Positions 52,197-62,200 are shown, counted from the stretch's first letter. The stretch is 64,000 bases of DNA from an uncultured Pelagibacteraceae bacterium (GCA_902635685.1 CACPOY010000002.1:62001-126000), one strand, 5' to 3'. The notes: generated by a model not told the origin, from the sequence alone. Numbers and translations are program-made.

Positions 52197-53021
52197 ATGA
52201 CACAAAAAAAAATTCTTGCAGTTTATTTGATTAGTAAATTTTGTGATCCAGAAAATTTAAAATATTTTATTGATAACTACAAAAAATATAAATCAGGATG
52301 CAAGCATAAACTCTTGATATGTTTAAAACAAATTGATCCTAAAAAAAAATTAGAGTTTGAAATCGCTTTAAAAAGAAAAAAAATTAAATGTAATATCTTT
52401 TATGATGATCATCACAAAAATGACTATGATTTTGGCAGCTATTATAGGATAGCGAAAAAATTTAAAAAATATATTATTCTTTTTATGAACAGTCACTCTA
52501 GACCAATGAAAAAAAATTGGTTAAAAAAATTAACAGAAAATTTTTCTTCAAAAACTTTTATTGGGGTTACAGGGTCTTACTCAAGTTACGCTACAAATTC
52601 ATTTTTGAGAAATCACCAAGATAATTATTTATCATACATATATAAAATTATAAGAAATAATATTTTATTTTTTCGTTTTCCCAATCCACATATAAGAAGC
52701 TCGTGTTTTATGCTTTTTTCATCAGATTTTATTGAATTTATAAAATCATCGAAAATAATATTTAACACTAAATTTGACGCTTGGTTAGCTGAAAGTGGTA
52801 AAAATGGTATGTCGAATTATTTCAAAAAAAAAGGTTTTAAACTTTTAGTAATTAATTCTAAAGGGAAAAGTTTTAGTGAAAAAGATTGGAAAATAAGTAA
52901 AACTTTTTGTATTGGAAATCAAGACCACTTACTAATTTCCGATAAACATTCACGAGCTTATCAAGAAAGTGATAAAAATCAAAAAAGACAAATTATAAAA
53001 AGGGTTTGGGGGCAAATATAA
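52197..53021 (+). CDS. hypothetical, glycan-synthesis/glycosyltransferase-like
   Basis: MTQKKILAVYLISKFCDPENLKYFIDNYKKYKSGCKHKLLICLKQ...YIILFMNSHSRPMKKNWLKKL; start moved from 52134, which lies in tRNA-Leu. Confidence 0.5.
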   Translation: MTQKKILAVYLISKFCDPENLKYFIDNYKKYKSGCKHKLLICLKQIDPKKKLEFEIALKRKKIKCNIFYDDHHKNDYDFGSYYRIAKKFKKYIILFMNSHSRPMKKNWLKKLTENFSSKTFIGVTGSYSSYATNSFLRNHQDNYLSYIYKIIRNNILFFRFPNPHIRSSCFMLFSSDFIEFIKSSKIIFNTKFDAWLAESGKNGMSNYFKKKGFKLLVINSKGKSFSEKDWKISKTFCIGNQDHLLISDKHSRAYQESDKNQKRQIIKRVWGQI

Positions 53022-53058
53022 AAAATTAGTTTATTAATTAAATTAAAAATAAATATAA

Positions 53059-53829
53059 ATGAAAAATATTCAAATTATTTCTGATAACAATTCTAAATCA
53101 TTAAAGATTAAGAAATCTCTTTTGAAAATATTTAACAATATCAAGTTTAAAAAACCTAACATATCTATAATAATAGGTGGCGATGGATTTATGCTTCAAA
53201 CATTAAAAAAAAATCAAAATTCAAAAAATTCTTTTTATGGGATAAACTCAGGTAACTACGGTTTTTTAATGAACAAGTTTTCACCAAAAAATATTATAAA
53301 GAATTTATTAAAAGCTAAAATGATTTCAATTTCACCTTTAGAAATGATTGTCATCAATAATAATAATATAAAAAAAAAACATATTGCTATTAATGAAGTT
53401 TCTATTCTAAGACAAAGTAGACAAGCAGCATCATTATCAATTGGTCATGGCTCTAAAAAAATAATAAAGAATTTGGTTTCAGATGGGGTGCTTGTCTCAA
53501 CACCAGCAGGAAGCACAGCCTACAATCTCTCTGTTCATGGACCTATTTTAGGACTTAACTCAAAAAAATTATCTATTTCACCAATAAGTGCATTTAGACC
53601 TCGTAGATGGAAAGGTAAAATAGTCAGTGATAGATCCAAAATATCTATTAAAAATTTAAATCCTAAAAAAAGACCTATCAGCGCAGTGGCTGATAATGTT
53701 GAAGTGAGAAATGCCAAAAAAATAATTATTAAAACAAATAAAAATATTAAGTTTAATCTTCTATATGACAAAAATAGAAGTTTACAAAAAAAAATTAAAA
53801 TAGAACAAATTAGAAGAGAAACATCTTAA
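53059..53829 (+). CDS. nadK: NAD kinase
   Basis: ISIIIGGDGFMLQTLKK...YGINSGNYGFLMN...NEVSILRQSRQAASLSI...DGVLVSTPAGSTAYNLSVHGPIL. Confidence 0.92.
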   Translation: MKNIQIISDNNSKSLKIKKSLLKIFNNIKFKKPNISIIIGGDGFMLQTLKKNQNSKNSFYGINSGNYGFLMNKFSPKNIIKNLLKAKMISISPLEMIVINNNNIKKKHIAINEVSILRQSRQAASLSIGHGSKKIIKNLVSDGVLVSTPAGSTAYNLSVHGPILGLNSKKLSISPISAFRPRRWKGKIVSDRSKISIKNLNPKKRPISAVADNVEVRNAKKIIIKTNKNIKFNLLYDKNRSLQKKIKIEQIRRETS

Positions 53830-53945
53830 AATAGGATAGACTGAAACTTAATTTATTATTTTGTAAGATTTAGTACCTTTTGAGTTTGTATTTATGTACG
53901 AAAGCAAATATAAATTTTTTAAGTTATAAAAAATATTGTTCTTGA

Positions 53946-53997
53946 TGATGGTGCCCCCGCACGGATTCGAACCGCGGACCTATTGATTACAAATCAA
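53946..53997. repeat. 52-bp duplicate of tRNA-Thr 3' half (attachment-site-like direct repeat, left)
   Basis: tgatggtgcccccgcacggattcgaaccgcggacctattgattacaaatcaa identical to 61083-61134. Confidence 0.95.
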
Positions 53998-54068
53998 AAA
54001 GCTTATGAAATTTTCCTTTTATTAACAATGATAATACTTAATTAATTGAGACCTGTCTATTGAAGCTT

Positions 54069-54092
54069 TTAAAATTCACTTCAAATTCACTT
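54069..54092. repeat. 24-bp inner direct repeat, left
   Basis: ttaaaattcacttcaaattcactt, identical to 60957-60980; contains a tandem AAATTCACTT. Confidence 0.9.
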
Positions 54093-54150
54093 TACTCAAA
54101 CAAGCATATTGTGCCATAATTACGTATTAGGTATTCATTTAAATTAATTT

Positions 54151-57100
54151 ATGGCAACGCGAATTAGTTCTAGAAATTTTGACACTGAAGTTAAAAAAAT
54201 AATCAATAATATTATTCCTGGATGTAAAAATATTTATATTAGAGTGGGTTATTTTTATTTTTCTGGATTTTCACTGATTGCTCAAACTTTGAAAGATAAA
54301 AATATTAAAATCTTAGTTGGCATTGAGTCAGATCAAAAAACAACAGATATTGTCAAATCTGAAAAAGAAATAAGTGAAGAATATTTGAGAAAATTCTCAG
54401 AAACTGTTGATAAAGATGAAATATTAGATAAGCCTGAGGAAAGAGATTCCTACTTTATATTTAAAAAAAAACTTAAAGATGGAACTTTAGAGGTTAGACA
54501 AAACAAAAGAGTAGATCATTCTAAAGAGTTTATTTTTGAGTACTCAGATAAAAATGCAAAAATGTTTAATAGCCCAGGTCAAACCATGGTTGGTTCATCA
54601 AATCTAACTCATTCAGGTTTTATTAGTAACCAAGAGACGAATGTTTTAATTCCCGATCCAGAAAACTTCAAAAATACAAAATTAGATTTTATGGATGATT
54701 GGCAAAATTCTATTCCATTACTAAACAAAGATAAGGCAAAAATATTTGAAAAATATTCAAGCAAGTTTCCATTCGAACAAACCCCAAGTCCTTACTTGAT
54801 GTATGTAAGAGTTTTAAATGAGTATTTTAAAGATAGAAGTGATGAAGAAATAAAATTACCAAAGGATATTACTGAAGATTATTTTGAAAACTACAAATAC
54901 CAAAGAGACGCTATTGCAAAAGGGCTTGATATTTTAAAAGATCATAACGGTGTACTAATAGCTGACGTAGTAGGTTTAGGAAAAAGTATCATAGCATCAG
55001 CTATAGCCAATAACCTAGGTTTGAGAACTGTAGTAATTTGTCCACCACATTTAAAAGAACAATGGAAAGACTATTTATATAAATTTAAAGTAAAAGGAGC
55101 AAGAATTTTCACTTCTGGAAAAATTTTAGACGCTTTAAGTGAGGATACTCCAGGACAAAAATTAATAATTATTGACGAAGTACATAAGTTTAGAAATGAT
55201 GAAACAAAAGACTATTTAAATCTTTATCAATTATGTCATGATAGCAATGGCAAAGAACCAAATAAGATAGTTTTATTGTCAGCTACACCCTTTAATAATA
55301 AGCCGAGTGATACTTTTAGTTTAATTAAACTATTCCAGATCCCAACAAGATCGACTTTACAAACAATTACTAATCTTTCTGTATATTTTGAAAGAATAAG
55401 CAAAACTTATAACACCCTCAAGAGAGAACAGATTATAAATAAAAGAAGTGTTAAAGAAATAAATGATGATTTTAAAAAATTAGGTGAGGAAATTCGAAAT
55501 ATAATATCTCCTTTAATAATAAGAAGATCTCGAATTGATCTAGAAAACATAAAAGCTTATGACAATGATTTAAAAAAGCAGAAGATCTTTTTTCCAAAGG
55601 TGGAAGATCCTATTTTGTTAACTTATGATTTAGATAATATTGAGGACATTTACAAAAAAACATTAAAGATTATCGCACCAGGTAATGAAGATAGTAATTA
55701 TAAATGTGCAAGATATAAACCTTTAGCTTATGTGAAACCAGAGTGTTTAAATGAAGTCTTAGATACTGGTGGATATAATGATGATGAAAAGAAAAATAAA
55801 TTACCTCAACAACAGCAGAACATCCATGACTTTATTAAAAGAATGATGGTCAGAAGATTTGAAAGTAGCACACACTCATTTTCTATAACTTTAGATAGGG
55901 TAATAAGATCTAATGAAAGAATGATAGAATATTATGAGACAAAAGGTGTAGTGCCAGTTTATCCAAGAAATCAATTGCCTGATTTAGAGGAACTTTATGG
56001 TAGTGAGGATGATACTCAAATAGACGATTTTGATATAGAAAAAGAGTCAAAACTTGAGAAACTAAAAAATAAAGGTCTTTGGTTTATACAAAAATCTCAA
56101 TTAAAAAAAAATTATATTGAAGATATTAAAAGAGATTTTGAAATACTTAAATCAATTAAAAATGATTGGGAAATTTTAAAAAGCAAAAATTTTAAAGATC
56201 CTAAAACAGATGCATTTAGAGAAATTATTCGTAAACAATTAAAAAAGGATCCAAAAAGAAAGATAATCATTTTTACTGAATTTTCAGATACAGCAAATTA
56301 TCTATATAAAAAAATTATAAAAGATTTTAAAGCTTATATTTATACTTCTAAAGACTCTTCTAAAAAAAAAAATAAATTAGAAATTAAAGAAAATTTTGAC
56401 GCTTCAAGCAAAGTTCAAAAAAATGATTACGATATAATGATAGCAACTGATGCTATTTCTGAGGGCTTTAACTTGCATAGAGCTGGAACAATATTTAATT
56501 ACGATATTCCGTACAATCCGACTAGAGTTGTTCAGAGGTTTGGACGAATAAACAGAATTAATAAAAAAATGTTTGATAAACTCTACATATATAACTTTTT
56601 TCCAACTGATATTGGTGAAACAGAGGTAAACTTAAAAAGAATTACTGGACTAAAAAAAATGATGTTTAATGCGATATTTGGTGAGGATACAAAAGTATTA
56701 ACAACTACCGAAACTTTAGGAAGTTATTTTCAAAAAGAGTTTGATGACATCTATAAGGAAACTGAATCACCAGAAACTTATTTCGAAAATATTATTTATG
56801 ATTTAAGAGATTTCAATCCTGAGGTTATCATTGAAGCAAATAATATCTCAAAAAGGGTAAAGGCAAAAAGAAAAATTAAAACAAACGATGGCCTGTTAAT
56901 TTTTTCAAAAAAAGGAGATGTACCAAAATTTATTTTTGTGGATAAAAATAAAGAAATAAAAAGTTTAATGGCAACAGACGCTCTTAAAATATTTGAAGCA
57001 AAAACAAATGAAAAACATATGAATTTTGATAGAAAATATGACTCTCTTTACGAAGAGATTAAAGAACAAATATTTGCAGAACAGAAAATTTTACCACCAA

Positions 57101-57384
57101 ATAAAAAGAAAAAAGATCTGATTAACAAGTTACAATTATTATCAAGAGAAAGCAGGTACTCAGATTATTATTTTAAATTATATACTGTTGTAAAAGAACT
57201 TGATGCATTAACACCATTGCAACTCAGAACCATTAGAAAGATAACCTCTAAAACTTGTGATAAAAATATTAAAAAAATTATGGAAGAAATACCTGAGAGA
57301 TTACTTATTAATCTTCTTAAAACTTATAATGAGGTTGAGCTTAAAAAAGATGCACTAATTATCACCGAACAAATTAATGATTAA
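54151..57384 (+). CDS. SNF2/superfamily 2 helicase with N-terminal PLD-like domain
   Basis: PLD: VDHSKEFIFEY...MVGSSNLTHSGFISNQETN. Helicase: ADVVGLGKSIIAS, IIDEVHKF, LLSATPFNN, IIIFTEFSDTANYL, ATDAISEGFNLHRAGTIFNYDIPYNPTRVVQRFGRINRI. Confidence 0.9.
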   Translation: MATRISSRNFDTEVKKIINNIIPGCKNIYIRVGYFYFSGFSLIAQTLKDKNIKILVGIESDQKTTDIVKSEKEISEEYLRKFSETVDKDEILDKPEERDSYFIFKKKLKDGTLEVRQNKRVDHSKEFIFEYSDKNAKMFNSPGQTMVGSSNLTHSGFISNQETNVLIPDPENFKNTKLDFMDDWQNSIPLLNKDKAKIFEKYSSKFPFEQTPSPYLMYVRVLNEYFKDRSDEEIKLPKDITEDYFENYKYQRDAIAKGLDILKDHNGVLIADVVGLGKSIIASAIANNLGLRTVVICPPHLKEQWKDYLYKFKVKGARIFTSGKILDALSEDTPGQKLIIIDEVHKFRNDETKDYLNLYQLCHDSNGKEPNKIVLLSATPFNNKPSDTFSLIKLFQIPTRSTLQTITNLSVYFERISKTYNTLKREQIINKRSVKEINDDFKKLGEEIRNIISPLIIRRSRIDLENIKAYDNDLKKQKIFFPKVEDPILLTYDLDNIEDIYKKTLKIIAPGNEDSNYKCARYKPLAYVKPECLNEVLDTGGYNDDEKKNKLPQQQQNIHDFIKRMMVRRFESSTHSFSITLDRVIRSNERMIEYYETKGVVPVYPRNQLPDLEELYGSEDDTQIDDFDIEKESKLEKLKNKGLWFIQKSQLKKNYIEDIKRDFEILKSIKNDWEILKSKNFKDPKTDAFREIIRKQLKKDPKRKIIIFTEFSDTANYLYKKIIKDFKAYIYTSKDSSKKKNKLEIKENFDASSKVQKNDYDIMIATDAISEGFNLHRAGTIFNYDIPYNPTRVVQRFGRINRINKKMFDKLYIYNFFPTDIGETEVNLKRITGLKKMMFNAIFGEDTKVLTTTETLGSYFQKEFDDIYKETESPETYFENIIYDLRDFNPEVIIEANNISKRVKAKRKIKTNDGLLIFSKKGDVPKFIFVDKNKEIKSLMATDALKIFEAKTNEKHMNFDRKYDSLYEEIKEQIFAEQKILPPNKKKKDLINKLQLLSRESRYSDYYFKLYTVVKELDALTPLQLRTIRKITSKTCDKNIKKIMEEIPERLLINLLKTYNEVELKKDALIITEQIND

Positions 57385-60300
57385 TTTTTCTGAAAAATAT
57401 GATAATAAAAAATTTGACTCTTTTTTAAAACAATTTTTACCAAAGGATTTTTTAAAAAAAAATATAGAACTCAAAGTTGATAAAGATAACGAATATTTTA
57501 AAAAAGCAATCCTATTAGGCTCTGTAAAATCACTTAATGAATTAGTAGTACTCGAAATAGAAAGAAAAAGATCAGAAAAAAGTCGAATTACTATTACCAA
57601 GGAATTATTTAAGTTTTTAGACTCATTCGGTTATTCTAGCGCGCTAATAGTTACCTTTTCAGAAAAAGAAGATCATTATAGATTTTCATTAATTACCAGT
57701 GATTTAAATTGGATAGGAACTAAAGTAAAAAAGGAATTTTCTGATCCAAAAAGATTATCATTTTTACTAGGAGTTGGCTCTAAGGTTCATACAGCAACGA
57801 AACATCTTGTAGAACAAGGAAAAGTAACAAACTTTGATGATCTATATTCGAGGTTTAATATTGAAATAATTAATGATGAATTTTATGAACATTATAAAAA
57901 TTTATTCATTAACTTGAAAGATAAGCTAGGAAAAGATAAAGAATTCAATTCATTTTTAAAAAAAATAAATTTATCTACAGCATATTTTGCAAAAAAATTG
58001 TTAGGACAGATAGTTTTTTGTTATTTTTTACAAAAGAAAGGCTGGTTGGGTGTAGATAAAAATAACCAATTTGGTACAGGCAAAAACTCATTTTTAAGAG
58101 ATAAATTTGAAGAATATAAAGCAAAAAAAAAAAATTTTTTTAATCATTTCTTGGAATTTTTTTTTTACAAAGGGTTGAATAATCAAAATGAAAATGATTT
58201 TGTTAAAGAAATAAATTGTAGGGTTCCCTATATAGGTGGAGGATTATTTGAATATTATGATGGCTATGATTGGGAAAAAGAAATTCTAAATATACCTAAT
58301 AATTTTTTTTCAAATTCAGATAATGATGGTATTTTAGATGTATTTGAACTTTATAATTTTACAGTAGATGAGAATGAGACTGTAGATATAGAGATTTCAA
58401 TTGACCCAGAAATGTTGGGAAGGGTATTTGAGAATCTATTAGATGAGAACATAAGAAAAAAGGGAGGATCCTTTTATACACCCAGATCAATAGTCAACTA
58501 TATGTGTGAAGATGTTTTGATTAATCATCTTTATAATAAATCTAAAGATAAATTGAGTTTTTCACAAATAACAAACTTTGTAAAAGATAAAATATTTGAT
58601 TTCAAAAAAGATGATAATTTAAAAAAAAATGCTGATTTAGTTGACCAAATTTTAAAAGATATAAAGATTTGCGATCCAGCTATTGGATCAGGAGCTTTTG
58701 CTGTTGGCATGGTAAACTTAATTTCAAGACTTAGATTTTCATTAAAAGATTTTGTAGAAAGGAAATACAAAAATTCAACTTATTATTTTAAAAGAGATTG
58801 CATTGAAAATTCGATATATGGTGTTGATATAGATTCTTCTGCAGTTGAAATTGCAAAACTTAGACTTTGGCTTTCATTAATTGTTGATGAGACAAATTAT
58901 GTTTCAACAGAGGCTCTACCCAATCTCGATTTTAAGATAATACAAGGAAATAGTTTATTAGAAACATTTAAAAGCTTTAAATTAGGGGAAACTATTTTTA
59001 TAGACTCAAAAGAATCAAGATCTTTAGAAGATTACATGGGAGATGAATCAATTAATAGTTTGTTACAAGAATTAGCTAATCTTCAATCAATTTTTTTTAA
59101 AACAATATCTTATAATAAAAAACAAAAATTAAAAAAAGCAATTCAAGATAAGATTTTTGAAATTTTTAAAACCAATATTAAGACTAGACAAGATTTCAAT
59201 AAAAGAGATGTTGATATTTCAAGAGCTGAACTGAATCAATTGATTTCAGGCAGAATGGATCGAAACTTTTTTCCATGGAAGATTTTTTTTTCAGAAGTTT
59301 TTTTGAAAAACCAAGGTTTTGATATAATTATAGGAAATCCACCATACATTGGAGTAAAAGAAATTTCAAAATTTAGCTGGAGAGAGGACCTTGTAAAAAA
59401 TTTTGGTTTTGTGGATGATTTATATAATCATTTTACAATTCTTGCTTTGCAAATTTGTAAGGAGGAAGGTTTAGTCTGTTTTATTTCTTCTGACACTTTC
59501 ATGACTTTACAAACAAAGCAAAATTTAAGAAATAAACTATTAGATAATAAACTATTGATTCTGGCACCCACACCTAAAGCATTTTCTGCTATGGTAGATA
59601 CATGTATATTTTTTGTACAAAAAACAAAATGTCCAAAAAATCATAAAATAAAATTTTTAGACCTTAAAAATTTAGGACAGTCTGCAAAAGGAAATAACCA
59701 AGATATTAGTAAACTTGGATGGGAGGCATTGTTGAATCAAGTTTTTTCAAATTCTGATTTTAAAGATACTTCATTCGTAGATATGAATACATACATGAAA
59801 AATATTAATAAAGTTTTCTTTAACCCAACCAAAATCAATCTTAAGATTAGCAATACACTTATTCCCTCTTTAAAAAAGATTTATGATAGATATTGGGAAG
59901 CGATAAAAACTAGCACTGCTATATCGCAAAACGCTCAAATAATAAAAAAATATAACAGTGAATTAAAAGAAAATGATTTAACAATGTTAGGATTAGTGAC
60001 AAATGGTGGTCAAGGACTTGCAACTGCAAATAATGGAGATTTTGTTGGATGCGTTGAAGGCAGCAAGGAGTCTAAAAGAGTATTAAATCAAAGACCTGAA
60101 AAGTTATTTGAAATTTTAAAAAAATATAAAAATAAGATTTATAAAAAATATCCAAATTTAATTAAATTAGACAGTTTAAAAAAAACTAAAGAATATTTAT
60201 TTAAAATGAGTGAAAAAGATATTAGAAAAATTTTTTTTTCTTTAAAAGAATATTTAGGCAGAGATGTTTTTGGTCAAGGTTTTTTATATAGAATAATATC

Positions 60301-60934
60301 TAACAAAGAAATTAAGTTAATTGATGAGATGTCTGTGGAAGAAAAGAATAACGGAATCAAATCACAAGAAAAAGTATATGTAAAATATGACAAAGGAGAT
60401 AAAGACGGAAATAGATGGATTTATGAGACACCATATTATATTAAATGGGATATAAAAACTGTAAGCTGGTTCCAGAATAATTCAGGTAAAAAAGGTGTAG
60501 GTATGCCTGTATTAAGAAATAAAGATTTTTACTTTAAAACAGGTTTTTGTTGGAGTGACGTACACACAACATATTTAAAGTGTAGACTAAAAAGAAAAAC
60601 TGTGCACGATGTTAAGAGCATGTCTCTTACAAGCATCAATGAATATATTTCAGATAAATATTTAGTTTGTATTATTAATTCAAATTTTATTTCAAAGTTT
60701 CAGCAAGATTTTATAAATAATACTGCGAGTTTTCAAATCAATGATGCTAGAAGACTACCAATTATAGTTCCAAACAAAAAATTGAGCAAACAATTTACTG
60801 ATATTTTTGATAATGCGGCAAATATAAAAAGAGATTTTTTAGATGAAAAAATTTCATTTGATGAACAAGAGACTAAGTTACTTAAAATTGAAAATGAAAA
60901 CAACTTTTTGGTTGAAAAGGTTTATAGAATTTAA
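57377..60934 (+). CDS. large Eco57I/PglX-like adenine-specific DNA methyltransferase (type IIG-like)
   Basis: RKKGGSFYTPRSIVNYMCEDVL, ICDPAIGSGAFAVGM (motif I), IIIGNPPYIGVKE (motif IV), C-terminal specificity-like half; overlaps helicase stop. Confidence 0.9.
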   Translation: MINFSEKYDNKKFDSFLKQFLPKDFLKKNIELKVDKDNEYFKKAILLGSVKSLNELVVLEIERKRSEKSRITITKELFKFLDSFGYSSALIVTFSEKEDHYRFSLITSDLNWIGTKVKKEFSDPKRLSFLLGVGSKVHTATKHLVEQGKVTNFDDLYSRFNIEIINDEFYEHYKNLFINLKDKLGKDKEFNSFLKKINLSTAYFAKKLLGQIVFCYFLQKKGWLGVDKNNQFGTGKNSFLRDKFEEYKAKKKNFFNHFLEFFFYKGLNNQNENDFVKEINCRVPYIGGGLFEYYDGYDWEKEILNIPNNFFSNSDNDGILDVFELYNFTVDENETVDIEISIDPEMLGRVFENLLDENIRKKGGSFYTPRSIVNYMCEDVLINHLYNKSKDKLSFSQITNFVKDKIFDFKKDDNLKKNADLVDQILKDIKICDPAIGSGAFAVGMVNLISRLRFSLKDFVERKYKNSTYYFKRDCIENSIYGVDIDSSAVEIAKLRLWLSLIVDETNYVSTEALPNLDFKIIQGNSLLETFKSFKLGETIFIDSKESRSLEDYMGDESINSLLQELANLQSIFFKTISYNKKQKLKKAIQDKIFEIFKTNIKTRQDFNKRDVDISRAELNQLISGRMDRNFFPWKIFFSEVFLKNQGFDIIIGNPPYIGVKEISKFSWREDLVKNFGFVDDLYNHFTILALQICKEEGLVCFISSDTFMTLQTKQNLRNKLLDNKLLILAPTPKAFSAMVDTCIFFVQKTKCPKNHKIKFLDLKNLGQSAKGNNQDISKLGWEALLNQVFSNSDFKDTSFVDMNTYMKNINKVFFNPTKINLKISNTLIPSLKKIYDRYWEAIKTSTAISQNAQIIKKYNSELKENDLTMLGLVTNGGQGLATANNGDFVGCVEGSKESKRVLNQRPEKLFEILKKYKNKIYKKYPNLIKLDSLKKTKEYLFKMSEKDIRKIFFSLKEYLGRDVFGQGFLYRIISNKEIKLIDEMSVEEKNNGIKSQEKVYVKYDKGDKDGNRWIYETPYYIKWDIKTVSWFQNNSGKKGVGMPVLRNKDFYFKTGFCWSDVHTTYLKCRLKRKTVHDVKSMSLTSINEYISDKYLVCIINSNFISKFQQDFINNTASFQINDARRLPIIVPNKKLSKQFTDIFDNAANIKRDFLDEKISFDEQETKLLKIENENNFLVEKVYRI

Positions 60935-60956
60935 TCTATAGGATTTTAATGTTTAA

Positions 60957-60980
60957 TTAAAATTCACTTCAAATTCACTT
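60957..60980. repeat. 24-bp inner direct repeat, right
   Basis: ttaaaattcacttcaaattcactt, identical to 54069-54092. Confidence 0.9.
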
Positions 60981-61082
60981 CAGTCAGTTCTTATTTCTTC
61001 CATTCTATAGTCTTATTCAACGACTTTTAATTTAAAAAAAAATTAAGTAATTTTTTAAGTTTGTTGTAAATAAACAAGTATT

Positions 61083-61134
61083 TGATGGTGCCCCCGCACG
61101 GATTCGAACCGCGGACCTATTGATTACAAATCAA
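61083..61134. repeat. 52-bp direct repeat within intact tRNA-Thr (right)
   Basis: Identical to 53946-53997. Confidence 0.95.
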
Positions 61135-61161
61135 TTGCTCTACCAGCTGAGCTACAAGGGC
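61086..61161 (-). tRNA. tRNA-Thr (TGT), CCA encoded
   Basis: gcccttgtagctcagctggtagagcaattgatttgtaatcaataggtccgcggttcgaatccgtgcgggggcacca on minus strand; anticodon TGT. Confidence 0.96.
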
Positions 61162-61198
61162 ATGAGCAATAATTATTAATTATTTATTAATTAATCAA

Positions 61199-61939
61199 CT
61201 ATTTTCTTTTTAGATAACTTAAATGGTGAAATACAATTGCGGCACTATTTGATATATTTAGGCTTTCAATTTTTTCATTTATCTCAATCTTAACCAAAAA
61301 ATCTGCATATTTAGATGTATGTTTATGCATTCCTGAGCCTTCAGATCCAAATAATAAAATATTATTTCCTTTCCATTTTATATCTGTAAAGCTCTTTTTT
61401 CCATTTCCATCAAAACCATATACCCAAAAATTTTTTTCTTTTAAATTTTTAAGAGTTGAATTTATATTTGAAACCTCAAAAATATTTATATATTCAATTG
61501 CACCACTAGCTGCTTTATACATAAGTTTACTTTCATTAGGAAAATTTCTTTCTTTGATAATTACTCCATCAATATCGAATGAAACAGCACTTCTAATTAG
61601 AGAACCTATGTTTCTTGGGTCTGTAACACCATCAAGACAAATTAATGTTATATTATCTTTTTCTCTAATGAATTCTTTTAGAATTGGTTTTTGAAGGTGC
61701 TCAACCTCGGCTACAAATCCTTGATGTTGTAATCTCTCTTTAGTACTATATTTATCTAGTTCTTTTTTAGTTTTAAAATATATTTTGACATTATTTAACA
61801 AGTTCTTATTTGGACTTTTTTTATGTAAATTTTTTTTACTTTCTTCAGTCAAAAATACTCTCAAGACTTTTCTTTTGGGGTTTTTTAAGGCCTCAAATAC
61901 AGCATGCTGTCCAATAATAAAAAATGACGATTTATTCAT
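61199..61939 (-). CDS. rlmB: 23S rRNA (guanosine-2'-O-)-methyltransferase RlmB family
   Basis: FIIGQHAVFEALKNPKRKVLRVFLTE...LICLDGVTDPRNIGSLIRSAVSFDIDGVI...LLFGSEGSGMHKHTSKYADFLVKI. Confidence 0.93.
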   Translation of the reverse strand: MNKSSFFIIGQHAVFEALKNPKRKVLRVFLTEESKKNLHKKSPNKNLLNNVKIYFKTKKELDKYSTKERLQHQGFVAEVEHLQKPILKEFIREKDNITLICLDGVTDPRNIGSLIRSAVSFDIDGVIIKERNFPNESKLMYKAASGAIEYINIFEVSNINSTLKNLKEKNFWVYGFDGNGKKSFTDIKWKGNNILLFGSEGSGMHKHTSKYADFLVKIEINEKIESLNISNSAAIVFHHLSYLKRK

Positions 61940-62069
61940 AAAATTGTCTTAGTTTTACATGTTTTTTTGATAATTTTCCTAATAAATCACATATTGCAAT
62001 TACATAAATAAAATATATAAAACGCATGTTGTTTAAAGCTTTATTGAACAAGGGGACACTTCCCCTAAG

Positions 62070-62155
62070 GGAGGGGTTCCAGAGCGGTCAAATGGGGCGG
62101 GCTGTAAACCCGTTGACTTCGGTCTTCGAAAGTTCGAATCTTTCCCCCTCCACCA
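62070..62155 (+). tRNA. tRNA-Tyr (GTA), CCA encoded
   Basis: ggaggggttccagagcggtcaaatggggcgggctgtaaacccg...gttcgaatctttccccctccacca. Confidence 0.96.
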
Positions 62156-62200
62156 ATCAATAAAATTTTAATAACACTGGAGTGATACTCTTGGGGTTGT

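Larger units (their letters stand above)
53998..61082. mobile_element. candidate integrative island in tRNA-Thr carrying a helicase-methyltransferase pair; no integrase seen
   Basis: Bounded by the 52-bp tRNA 3'-half duplication; contains only two large genes with defence/R-M domains. Confidence 0.8.

Noticed and set aside
53946-53997. Second tRNA-Thr gene
   Set aside because: Only the 3' half is present; sequence diverges after the anticodon loop (aaagcttatg), so it cannot fold as a tRNA.
57355-57600. Minus-strand ORF in the island as a possible antitoxin or small regulator
   Set aside because: Antisense to the methyltransferase start, no independent support.
58120-58165. Poly-A/poly-T tracts in the methyltransferase gene as phase-variable homopolymers
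   Set aside because: Such runs are common throughout this AT-rich window and the frame is intact; no population evidence of slippage.
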